Below the pieces are notes generated by a model. The model made no database searches and was not told the origin of the DNA. It saw nothing but the letters and a program-made list of their open reading frames with translations. From assembly GCA_002428015.1 (NCBI GenBank), contig DIZW01000082.1, forward strand, positions 1 to 17,318: DNA of 17,318 nt. Direction: 5' to 3'. The stretch's first letter is position 1, and the number at the start of each line of letters is the position of its first letter. The stretch is from Oxalobacteraceae bacterium UBA6018. GTDB taxonomy: Bacteria > Pseudomonadota > Gammaproteobacteria > Burkholderiales > Burkholderiaceae_D. A program made the position numbers and the translations under genes. Shown piece after piece: positions 6,384 through 12,750 of this stretch.

Positions 6384-7901
6384 CTAGTATAAACGAGCGG
6401 CGCGCGCGCTTGTGCGGAGCACGTCGGCCAGGCAAGCCAGGCCGGCCTTGATCTGCGCCGGCGGCACGGCGGCGAAGCCGAGCAGCAGTCCGGGCGCGAC
6501 CGCGCAGGCGCTCACCGCAGCTGGGTTGGCGTAGTAGGACAGCGCGCGCAGGTCGATGCCGGCGTCGGCGGCGGCGCGCGCCACCGCCGCCTCCTCGTAA
6601 GGGCGGCGAAAATGCACGCACAGATCGAGGCCCGTGTCGGCCGGCCCGCAGGCCAGTTCGTCGGCCAGCAGCGCGGCCACGCCGCCGACGATGGCGTCAC
6701 GCCGCTCGCGGTAGGCCTCGCGCGAACGCCGGATGTGGCGCGTGAAGTGGCCCGCCTCCATGAAGTCGGCCAGCACCATCTGCGGCGCCAGCGCGGTGTG
6801 GCGGTCCAGCACCGCCTTGGCGCGCACGAGGGGCTCCACTAGGGCCGGCGGCGCCACCACGTAGCCCAGGCGCAGGCTGGGGAACAGCACCTTCGACAGC
6901 GTGCCCACGTACACCGTGCTGGCGCCCCGGTCCAGGCTGTGCAGCGAGGCCAGCGGCGCGCCGTCGTAGCGGTACTCGCTGTCGTAGTCGTCCTCGACCA
7001 CCCAGGCGCCGGCCGCGCCGGCCCAGCGCAGCAGTTCGAGGCGGCGCTGCAGACTCATGGTCACGCCCAGCGGCAGCTGGTGCGAGGGGGTGGTCAGCAC
7101 CATGCTGGCGTCCGGGTAGTGGGCGGCGCCGAAGGCCACGTCCATGCCGCCCGCGTCGACCGGCACCGTGCACACGTGCGCGCCCAGCGCCACCAGCGGC
7201 GCGCTGGCGCCCGGATAGCCGGGCGACTCGACCCACACCCGGTCGCCCGGCCCCAGCAGCAGCGCGGCCAGCAGGTACAGGGCCTGCTGCGAGCCGGAGG
7301 TGATGATGATCTGCTCGGGCGTGCAGTTGACCGCGCGCGCGGCGCGCAGGTACACGCACAGCAGCTCGCGCAGCGGCGCGAAGCCGGCCGGGTCGGCGTA
7401 GCCCAGGTGGTGGCCGGGGCGGCGCCAGCGGCGCGCCTCGAGGCGGCTCCAGAGATCGAAGGGGAACAGGTCCAGTCCCGGCATGCTGGGCCGGAAGGCG
7501 CGCACCGCGCCATCGTGGCCCCGGGTGGCGCGCATGGCCCCGGCGTAGGCCGCGCCGCGCGCGGACAGCGGACGCACCAGGCCAGCCGCGGCCGATGGCG
7601 ACGGCGCACCGGGCGGTGGCGCCGCGCGCGCCTGCAGCGGCAGGTGGGCGCTGATGAAGGTGCCCTTGCCGACGGTGCCGTCCAGGTAGCCCTCGGCCAT
7701 CAGCTGGGCATAGGCGTTGAGCACGGTCTGGCGCGACACCCCCAGCAGCTGGCACAGCGCGCGCGTGGGCGGCAGGCGCATGCCGGGCGTGAGCGCGCCG
7801 CGCAGGATGGCTTGCTTGACTTCGGCGTACAGCTGGCGAAACAGCGGCGTGGCGGCGCCCCGTTCCAGCGGCAGCGCGGACAGGATCTCGGCGATGTGCA
7901 T
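6384..7901 (-). CDS. MocR/PdxR-family transcriptional regulator (wHTH plus aminotransferase-like domain)
   Basis: The 505-aa protein carries an N-terminal GntR-type winged helix-turn-helix at about 18-84 (LPPTRALCQLLGVSRQTVLN, then GYLDGTVGKGTFI). A linker follows, then a fold-type I aminotransferase-like domain from about residue 140 with SGSQQALYLLA (202-212), VVEDDYDSEYRYDG (301-314) and the PLP-binding lysine K337 in GTLSKVLFPSLRLGY. MocR regulators such as GabR and PdxR bind PLP and use an amino compound or vitamin B6 level as signal. The ligand here is not predictable from sequence. The gene is divergent from an OsmC-like and a PaiB-like gene, with a repeat-rich 107-bp spacer, so those genes are the likely targets. 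It is also the first gene of a run with tag and mnmC. Confidence 0.93.
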   Translation of the reverse strand: MHIAEILSALPLERGAATPLFRQLYAEVKQAILRGALTPGMRLPPTRALCQLLGVSRQTVLNAYAQLMAEGYLDGTVGKGTFISAHLPLQARAAPPPGAPSPSAAAGLVRPLSARGAAYAGAMRATRGHDGAVRAFRPSMPGLDLFPFDLWSRLEARRWRRPGHHLGYADPAGFAPLRELLCVYLRAARAVNCTPEQIIITSGSQQALYLLAALLLGPGDRVWVESPGYPGASAPLVALGAHVCTVPVDAGGMDVAFGAAHYPDASMVLTTPSHQLPLGVTMSLQRRLELLRWAGAAGAWVVEDDYDSEYRYDGAPLASLHSLDRGASTVYVGTLSKVLFPSLRLGYVVAPPALVEPLVRAKAVLDRHTALAPQMVLADFMEAGHFTRHIRRSREAYRERRDAIVGGVAALLADELACGPADTGLDLCVHFRRPYEEAAVARAAADAGIDLRALSYYANPAAVSACAVAPGLLLGFAAVPPAQIKAGLACLADVLRTSARAARLY

Positions 7902-7917
7902 GTGGTTCGTTCAGTGG

Positions 7918-7968
7918 ATTGGCATTCGCATATTGGCGCTTATTGGCTATTTGAGCAAGCCAATATGC
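7918..7968. promoter_or_regulatory. Probable MocR operator array in the divergent spacer
   Basis: ATTGGC occurs as three direct copies at 7918-7923, 7932-7937 and 7942-7947, and inverted (GCCAAT) at 7959-7964. The second and the inverted copy extend to a perfect 10-bp inverted repeat: GCATATTGGC (7928-7937) and GCCAATATGC (7959-7968), centres 31 bp apart, about three helical turns. Mixed direct and inverted half-sites are typical of MocR dimers such as GabR. The sites overlap both divergent promoters. Confidence 0.65.
7930..7958 (-). promoter_or_regulatory. Tentative promoter of the MocR-type gene
   Basis: On the minus strand TTGCTC (7958-7953) and CAATAT (7935-7930) are 17 bp apart. The -10 is a poor match but lies inside the operator array, so autoregulation would follow if it is real. 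Confidence 0.3.
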
Positions 7969-7978
7969 ACCGTAGAAT
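7951..7978 (+). promoter_or_regulatory. Promoter of the osmC-like/paiB-like operon
   Basis: TTGAGC (7951-7956) and TAGAAT (7973-7978) are separated by 16 bp. The operator half-site GCCAATATGC (7959-7968) lies between them, where a bound regulator would block or recruit polymerase. The start near 7985 gives a leader of about 24 nt with GGAGGT at 7999-8004. Confidence 0.6.
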
Positions 7979-8008
7979 CACCCCATCGATAGCCAAGCGG
8001 AGGTCAAC

Positions 8009-8470
8009 ATGCAGTCATTCGAAGCCCAGGTCAGCTGGCAGCGCGGCGCCCAGCCGTTCCTGGACAACCGCTACAGCCGCGCGCACGCGTGGCACTTCGA
8101 CGGCGGCCTGACGGTGCCGGCGTCGTCGTCGCCGCTGTCGGTGCCGCTGCCGATGTCGGACCCGGCCAACGTCGACCCGGAAGAAGCGCTGGTGGCGGCC
8201 GTGTCGAGCTGCCACATGCTGTTCTTCCTGGCGCTGGCGGCCAAGGACGGCTACGTGGTGGACAGCTACCGCGACCACGCGCGCGGCACCCTGGACAGGA
8301 ACACCGAAGGCCGGCACGCGTTCACGCGCATCACGCTGCGCCCGGCGATCGCCTTCGCGGGCGCGGCGCCGTCCGCGCAGGCGCTGGCGGCCCTGCACCA
8401 TGGCGCCCATGAGCGCTGCTATATCGCCAATTCGATCAAGGCCGAGGTCATCGTCGAGGAGGCGCTGTAA
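8009..8470 (+). CDS. OsmC-family peroxiredoxin-like protein
   Basis: The 153-aa protein matches the OsmC/Ohr superfamily in length and layout. The first reactive cysteine C68 sits in DPEEALVAAVSSCHMLFFL at the start of the central helix, and the second, C137, in HERCYIANSIKAEV near the C-terminus. Members reduce organic hydroperoxides through this cysteine pair. General OsmC-like proteins are less specific than Ohr, so the substrate here is open. GGAGGT at 7999-8004 sets the start. The stop TAA is followed directly by the ATG of the paiB-like gene, so the two are one transcription unit, probably under the divergent MocR regulator. Confidence 0.88.
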   Translation: MQSFEAQVSWQRGAQPFLDNRYSRAHAWHFDGGLTVPASSSPLSVPLPMSDPANVDPEEALVAAVSSCHMLFFLALAAKDGYVVDSYRDHARGTLDRNTEGRHAFTRITLRPAIAFAGAAPSAQALAALHHGAHERCYIANSIKAEVIVEEAL

Positions 8471-9067
8471 ATGTACACGCTGCCCGAATTCGACGAGACC
8501 CGCCTCGACGTGCTGCACGCGCTCATGGCCAGCCACCCGCTGGGCACCGTGGTCACCCACGCGGGTGGCTTGAGCGCCGAGCACATTCCGTTCGAGATCG
8601 CCGCACCAACGCCGGACGCGCCCCACGGCCTGCTGCGCGCCAACGGCCTGTGGCGCCGGCACGGCGAGGACGCGCTGGTGGTGTTCCAGGGCCCGTCCGG
8701 CTACGTGTCGCCGTCGCTGTACGAAGCCAAGGCCACCACCGGCAAGGTGGTGCCGACCTGGGACTACGCGGTGGTGCACGCCCACGGCAGCCTGCGCGCG
8801 GTCGACGATCCGGGCTGGATGTTCGCCCTGCTGGAGCGCATGAGCGCGCACCACGAGGCGGCGCGCGCCCTGCCGTGGTCGATCCACGACGCGCCGCGCG
8901 AGTTCATCGACCGGATCATGACGAAGCTGGTGGGGATCGAAATCCCGCTGGCGCGCCTGGAGGGGAAATGGAAGATGAGCCAGAACCGCAGCGCGGCCGA
9001 GCGCGCCGCCATCGCCGCCGACGTGCCGGCGCTGGCGGCCTGTATGCGCCAGCCAACGCCCGCCTGA
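8471..9067 (+). CDS. PaiB-like FMN-binding protein
   Basis: The 198-aa protein matches the FMN-binding negative transcriptional regulator family (PaiB of Bacillus) from end to end: MYTLPEFDETR at the start, LSAEHIPFEI (33-42), FQGPSGYVSPSLYEAK, GKVVPTWDYAVVHAHG, SIHDAPREF and VGIEIPLARLEGKWKMSQNR towards the C-terminus. The fold is a split beta-barrel related to pyridoxamine-phosphate oxidase. Despite the family name, DNA binding is poorly supported for most members, and flavin binding is the safer statement. AGGAGG (8457-8462), inside the end of the osmC-like gene, is an ideal ribosome-binding site 8 nt from the ATG. The adjacent PLP-sensing MocR regulator and this PNPOx-like fold suggest a B6- or flavin-linked context, which is inference. 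Confidence 0.9.
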   Translation: MYTLPEFDETRLDVLHALMASHPLGTVVTHAGGLSAEHIPFEIAAPTPDAPHGLLRANGLWRRHGEDALVVFQGPSGYVSPSLYEAKATTGKVVPTWDYAVVHAHGSLRAVDDPGWMFALLERMSAHHEAARALPWSIHDAPREFIDRIMTKLVGIEIPLARLEGKWKMSQNRSAAERAAIAADVPALAACMRQPTPA

Positions 9068-9074
9068 ATTCCTG

Positions 9075-9103
9075 TTGACAGCCTCAACGTTCCGCGATGT
9101 AAT
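9075..9103 (+). promoter_or_regulatory. Strong sigma70 promoter of the GH16 gene
   Basis: TTGACA (9075-9080), a perfect -35, and TGTAAT (9098-9103), five of six for the -10, are separated by exactly 17 bp. The start would be near 9110, just ahead of two palindromic operators. It begins only 7 bp after the paiB-like stop codon. Confidence 0.8.
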
Positions 9104-9115
9104 GGCCGAGGAAAA

Positions 9116-9129
9116 TGAAAGCGCTTTCA
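9116..9129. promoter_or_regulatory. LacI-type operator 1
   Basis: TGAAAGCGCTTTCA is a perfect 14-bp palindrome with a central CG, the usual symmetry of LacI-family sites. It lies at about +6 to +20 of the predicted transcript, a position suited to repression. Confidence 0.8.
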
Positions 9130-9138
9130 ATCGACCTC

Positions 9139-9158
9139 GTTTGAAAGCGCTTTCAAAC
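9139..9158. promoter_or_regulatory. LacI-type operator 2
   Basis: This copy has the same TGAAAGCGCTTTCA core extended to a 20-bp perfect palindrome (GTTTGAAAGCG and its mirror). Its centre is 26 bp from that of operator 1, about two and a half helical turns, so two dimers would sit on opposite faces. The LacI-family gene at 11590-12645 is the likely partner. Confidence 0.8.
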
Positions 9159-9238
9159 CATCCGCTGCACAAAGGGGGAAACAACCCGCGCAGCGCGCAC
9201 ACGCGCATCGACAAAACATCATTTACGGAGACCCAACA

Positions 9239-11131
9239 ATGACATCCCGATTTTCCACCCGCTCCCTGATGCGCCGGGCGGGCGCCAGCCTGCTGCTGGC
9301 GGCCAGCGCCGCCTCCGCCCAGCAATGCCCGAGCACGACGCCGATCTTCGCCGACGAGTTCAACGGCACCGCGGTCGACACCAGCAAGTGGGAGTTCCAG
9401 AACGGCGACGGCTGCAGCTACGGCATCTGCGGCTGGGGCAACAACGAGCTGCAGTCCTACCAGTCGGCCAACGCCACCGTGGCCAACGGCCTCCTGACGA
9501 TCACGGCGAAGAAGCAGCGGGTCGGCTCCAAGTCGTACACCTCGGCGCGCATGCGCACCCTGAACATGCCCAACAGCGGCCAGTGGACTCACGGCCGCTT
9601 CGAGGCGCGCATCAAGATCCCGAAAGGCAGCGGCATGTGGTCGGCCTTCTGGATGCTGCCCAACACCTCGGTGGCCTGGCCGACCAGCGGCGAGATCGAC
9701 ATCCAGGAAGCCACCGGCCAGCGCTCGATGTTCCAGCTGGGCTCGATCCACTACGGTTCCTCCACCGCCAACCACCAGTACATCACCTCGCAGATCCTCA
9801 AGCAGCCCGACACCTGGGGCGACGCCTTCCACGTGTACGCGATCGAGTGGACCACCAACCAGATCAACTGGTACGTGGACGACCTGCTCTACGCGAGCAA
9901 GACGCCGGCCGACATGGCCAACCCCGCCGACTGGACGTTCGAGAACTTCAGCTACTACATGATCCTCAACCTCGCCGTCGGCGGTAACCTGGGCGGCACG
10001 GTGGACGACGCCGCCCTGCCCCAGACCATGCAGGTGGACTACGTGCGCGCCTACGCCCAGGGCCAGCCCTCGGTCAGCGGCAAGATGATCGTCGAGCCCA
10101 ACACCAGCACCACCTACAGCGTGGTCGACGACAACGTCAGCGGCTCGACCTACAGCTGGAGCGCACCGGGCGGCCAGAGCGGCACCGGCAAGACCATGAC
10201 GGTCAACTGGGGCACCGCCAGCGGCCCGGTCTCGGTCACGATCACCAACGGCTGCGGCAGCGTCACCAAGACCGTCGCGGTGACGGTCTCGCCCGTGCTG
10301 ACCAAGGCGGTGGTGCTGGACGACTTCGAAGGCACCCGCAACCAGACCTACACCACCGTCACCGGCGTGTTCAACCAGGTCAGCGCCAACCCGGCGCCGG
10401 ACACGGTCGACAGCTCCGCGACGGTCGGCAAGTACACGCGCAACAGTTCGCAGCAGTATGACCTGCTCACCGCCACCACCAGCGCCATTCCGGACGCCGG
10501 GCCGTTCGTGCGCGGCGAGAAGGCGCTCTACCTGGACGTGTACAGCGCGGCCCCGGTCGGCACCCAGATCCTGATGCAGATGGAAAATTCCAGCGTGGCG
10601 ACGGCCTCCAACTTCCCGAGTGGACGCCACTCGCGCTACCTGGCCACGACCAAGACCCAGAACGCGTGGCAGCACCTGAAGTTCCTGCTTGACGACCGGC
10701 TCGATTCGGCCACCGCCGACACCGCCGTCAACCAGCTGGTGTTGATGTTCAATCCGAACAGCCTGACCGGCGACACCTACTACCTGGACAACGACGCCAT
10801 CTACGCCATGAGCACCAGCGCGACGGCGATGCACGTGGCCTCGGTCACGGGCGGCTCGGCGTCGGGACCGAAGGGCACCAAGTACGCGACCGCGACCGTC
10901 AAGATGCTCGACAACACCGGCGCCGGCGTCGCCAACGCGACCGTGACGGGCAACTTCGGCGGCACCATCGTCCAGACCGGCGTGTCGGGCGTGACCGCGA
11001 CGGACGGCTCGGTCGTGCTCACGACCAGCAGCTCGACCAGCGCAACCTTGAGCGAAACCTTCTGCGTCAGCGCGGCGACCCACGCCACGCTGTCCTACGA
11101 CACGGCGGCCAGCGTGGGGGTGTGCCCGTAA
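9239..11131 (+). CDS. Secreted multidomain GH16 beta-glucanase (laminarinase-like)
   Basis: The 630-aa protein has a Sec signal peptide (residues 1-27, cut after ASA). A GH16 domain at about 34-275 holds GWGNNELQSY (65-74), GRFEARIKIPKGSGMWSAFW (119-138) and the catalytic GEIDIQE with E152, D154 and E157 (ExDxxE). A PKD/Ig-like module (about 278-352) follows, then a beta-rich region beginning VVLDDFEGTRNQTY (about 358-525) that resembles a carbohydrate-binding jelly roll, and a C-terminal Ig-like domain (about 527-630) with the GAGVANATVTG pattern. GH16 of this type usually cuts beta-1,3 or mixed beta-1,3/1,4 glucans; the exact substrate is not readable here. GGAG at 9227-9230 sets the start. 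A strong promoter, two operators and a terminator make it a single-gene repressible unit. Calls for the accessory domains are tentative. Confidence 0.93.
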   Translation: MTSRFSTRSLMRRAGASLLLAASAASAQQCPSTTPIFADEFNGTAVDTSKWEFQNGDGCSYGICGWGNNELQSYQSANATVANGLLTITAKKQRVGSKSYTSARMRTLNMPNSGQWTHGRFEARIKIPKGSGMWSAFWMLPNTSVAWPTSGEIDIQEATGQRSMFQLGSIHYGSSTANHQYITSQILKQPDTWGDAFHVYAIEWTTNQINWYVDDLLYASKTPADMANPADWTFENFSYYMILNLAVGGNLGGTVDDAALPQTMQVDYVRAYAQGQPSVSGKMIVEPNTSTTYSVVDDNVSGSTYSWSAPGGQSGTGKTMTVNWGTASGPVSVTITNGCGSVTKTVAVTVSPVLTKAVVLDDFEGTRNQTYTTVTGVFNQVSANPAPDTVDSSATVGKYTRNSSQQYDLLTATTSAIPDAGPFVRGEKALYLDVYSAAPVGTQILMQMENSSVATASNFPSGRHSRYLATTKTQNAWQHLKFLLDDRLDSATADTAVNQLVLMFNPNSLTGDTYYLDNDAIYAMSTSATAMHVASVTGGSASGPKGTKYATATVKMLDNTGAGVANATVTGNFGGTIVQTGVSGVTATDGSVVLTTSSSTSATLSETFCVSAATHATLSYDTAASVGVCP

Positions 11132-11231
11132 GCGCGGCGGCCGGGGCCCTCGCCGCCCTGCGCGGAAAGGGCCGGTCGCACCGCCCGGCTTGACCGCCGG
11201 GCAAGGTGAAAAATGAAGGTGGAACGAGAAG

Positions 11232-11260
11232 CGGCGCGCCAAGCCAGGCGCGCCGTTTTT
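11232..11260 (+). terminator. Intrinsic terminator of the GH16 gene
   Basis: CGGCGCGCC (11232-11240) and GGCGCGCCG (11247-11255) form a perfect 9-bp stem with a 6-nt loop, followed by TTTTT (11256-11260). It lies about 100 bp after the stop codon. A second hairpin without T-tract (GCCCGGC 11183-11189 / GCCGGGC 11196-11202) precedes it. Confidence 0.85.
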
Positions 11261-11338
11261 ACGTGGCGGCGGCGCAGTGTACGGAGATGAATTCGGCCTG
11301 GGTCGGCCTGGCCGCCACGCGGCGCAACGGCGATCGGA

Positions 11339-11402
11339 TAATGCGGGAAAGCGCATTCTCTTGAAGGCACTTTCATATTCGCCAGCCGTTTTTCCCGCAT
11401 TA
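11339..11402. repeat. Perfect 12-bp inverted repeat enclosing 40 bp
   Basis: TAATGCGGGAAA (11339-11350) is mirrored exactly by TTTCCCGCATTA (11391-11402). The 64-bp element lies in the non-coding spacer between convergent gh16 and lacI genes and is markedly less GC-rich than its surroundings. It could be the ends of a tiny mobile-element relic or a regulatory palindrome. No target-site duplication was recognised. Confidence 0.6.
11346..11375. promoter_or_regulatory. Two degraded copies of the LacI-type operator
   Basis: GGAAAGCGCATTCT (11346-11359) matches 11 of 14 positions of TGAAAGCGCTTTCA, and TGAAGGCACTTTCA (11362-11375) matches 12 of 14. Their centres are 16 bp apart. No gene starts nearby in either direction, so they may be relics or auxiliary sites for the repressor. 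Confidence 0.4.
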
Positions 11403-11589
11403 ATTTACTATTTGGAATAGATTAAAACCACCCAAAGTTACACGAGTGCGGCCAGCGCGGGGCTAGCCGAGCTGTCTAGTCTATGACTTCGGACCACTCG
11501 GCTGCGATTGACAAGGCGTGACCAGCGCCCAGGCTGGCCGAGGTTGCAGTGTCACTGGACATGCGGGTTTGAATGCGCTCGACGCCGAG
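11403..11589. other. Rest of the convergent spacer, no gene seen
   Basis: An AT-richer patch (about 11400-11440) is followed by ordinary GC-rich sequence without a supported reading frame. A small hairpin, CCAGC (11522-11526) with GCTGG (11533-11537), could lie at the end of the lacI transcript but has no T-tract. Confidence 0.5.
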
Positions 11590-12645
11590 TTACACAGGCG
11601 CGGCCAGGGGGCGGGTCGAGGCGCGGTGCATCAGGCGCGGTGTGGACGGGGTCGCGACGGGGGTACCGCCGGCCAGCAGTTGCAGCAGCGCGATGGCGGC
11701 CAGGCGGCCCAGCTCCTGCGGGCCCTGGTGGATGGTGGTCAAGGGTGGAATGGTATGGGCGGCCGCGGCCAGGTCGTCCATGCCGACCAGCGAGACGTCG
11801 TCGGGCACGCGCAGGCCGCGCAGGTGGAGCGCCAGCGCCGCGCCGAACGCCATCTGGTCGTTGGCGGCGAAGATGGCGCTGAAGCGCTCGCCGCGCGCCA
11901 GCAACTGCTCGATGGCGGCCTGGCCGCTGGTTTCGCGGTAGTCGCCCGCCACCACCAGCGCGGCGTGGTAGCGCACGCCGGCCTCCTTCAAGGCCGCGCG
12001 GTAGCCGCGCAGGCGCAGCGTCGCGTCGGCGTGCAGCGGATCGCCGCCGATGAAGGCGATCTGGCGGTGGCCCAGCGCCAGCAGGTGCTGGGTGGCCAGG
12101 CGCGCGCCTTCGAAATGGTCGAAGTCGAGCGAATACAGGCGTGGAGCGCGCAGCTTGCGGCCGGTGACCACCACCGGCATGCTGTCGGCCAGATTGCGCA
12201 GCTGATCATCGCTCAAGGCGCCGTCGAGCACGATCATGCCGTCCACGCGGCGCGCGCACAGCAGGTCGACGCAGCGCTTCTCCTCGACCGGATTCCAGTG
12301 GCCGCTGACGAATAGCGGGCTGTAGCCGGCCGCGTGCAATTCGGTTTCGATGGCGCGCAGCGCGGCGCCGTAGAAGGGGCTGTCGATGGCCTGGGTGATC
12401 ACCCCGATGCTCAGGGTGCGCCCGCCGGCCAGGCCGCGCGCCATCGGGTTCGGCACGAAGCCCAGTTCGGCGATGGCGCGGTCGATCGCGGCGCGCTTGG
12501 CCGCGCTGACCACCGCCGTGCCGTTGAGGATGCGCGAGACGGTACTGGGCGACACGCCACTGGCGGCGGCCACCATGTCGAGCGTCACCTTGGTGCCGCC
12601 GCCCGCGGCGGCGGAGGCGGTTTTGCTGGCCTTGCGTGTTGCCAT
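11590..12645 (-). CDS. LacI-family repressor, likely controlling the GH16 gene
   Basis: The 351-aa protein has the LacI-type helix-turn-helix at about residues 19-45 (VTLDMVAAASGVSPSTVSRI then LNGTAVV), the hinge helix region (LGFVPNPMARGLAGGRT) and a periplasmic-binding-like effector domain with IGVITQAIDSPFYG, VDGMIVLDG, HRQIAFIGGD, AIFAANDQMAFGAA and VSLVGMDDL. A sugar is the expected ligand. The start at 12645 is used rather than an in-frame start at 13005, because the family begins just before the HTH and the extension is read against the GGDEF gene; AGGA lies 9 nt upstream. The gene converges on gh16, whose promoter carries two palindromes with the central CG expected of this family. 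Binding is inferred, not shown. No copy of the operator was seen at its own start, so autoregulation is not supported. Confidence 0.92.
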   Translation of the reverse strand: MATRKASKTASAAAGGGTKVTLDMVAAASGVSPSTVSRILNGTAVVSAAKRAAIDRAIAELGFVPNPMARGLAGGRTLSIGVITQAIDSPFYGAALRAIETELHAAGYSPLFVSGHWNPVEEKRCVDLLCARRVDGMIVLDGALSDDQLRNLADSMPVVVTGRKLRAPRLYSLDFDHFEGARLATQHLLALGHRQIAFIGGDPLHADATLRLRGYRAALKEAGVRYHAALVVAGDYRETSGQAAIEQLLARGERFSAIFAANDQMAFGAALALHLRGLRVPDDVSLVGMDDLAAAAHTIPPLTTIHQGPQELGRLAAIALLQLLAGGTPVATPSTPRLMHRASTRPLAAPV

Positions 12646-12721
12646 GTAATCGATTCCTATCGTGTTCAAGCGGTTCGCCTGTGCCGCATTCTGACACAAG
12701 CGCGAAGTGAGCTTGCGTGGC

Positions 12722-12750
12722 GCGGCCAGGCGCCGGTGCGCCTTGGCCGC
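12722..12750 (-). terminator. Strong hairpin at the end of the GGDEF gene
   Basis: GCGGCCA plus GGCGC pairs with GCGCC plus TGGCCGC through a 12-bp stem with one bulged T and a CGGT loop. It touches the TAG stop codon (12752-12750). No T-tract follows on the minus strand, so it may stall rather than terminate, but it separates the GGDEF gene from lacI, which lies 104 bp downstream. Confidence 0.4.

Noticed and set aside
6386..6391. TATACT on the minus strand just before tag as a separate promoter
   Set aside because: No -35 lies at suitable spacing, and the box overlaps the MocR stop codon 4 nt from tag, so cotranscription explains the layout better.
8015..11356. A minus-strand open frame of over 1,100 codons opposite the osmC-like, paiB-like and gh16 genes
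   Set aside because: It mirrors well-recognised plus-strand genes, its product is Arg/Gly/Val/His-rich with no domain, and long antisense frames are expected at this GC content.
11508..11513. TTGACA in the convergent spacer as a plus-strand promoter
   Set aside because: No -10 element is found 16-18 bp downstream and no plus-strand gene follows.
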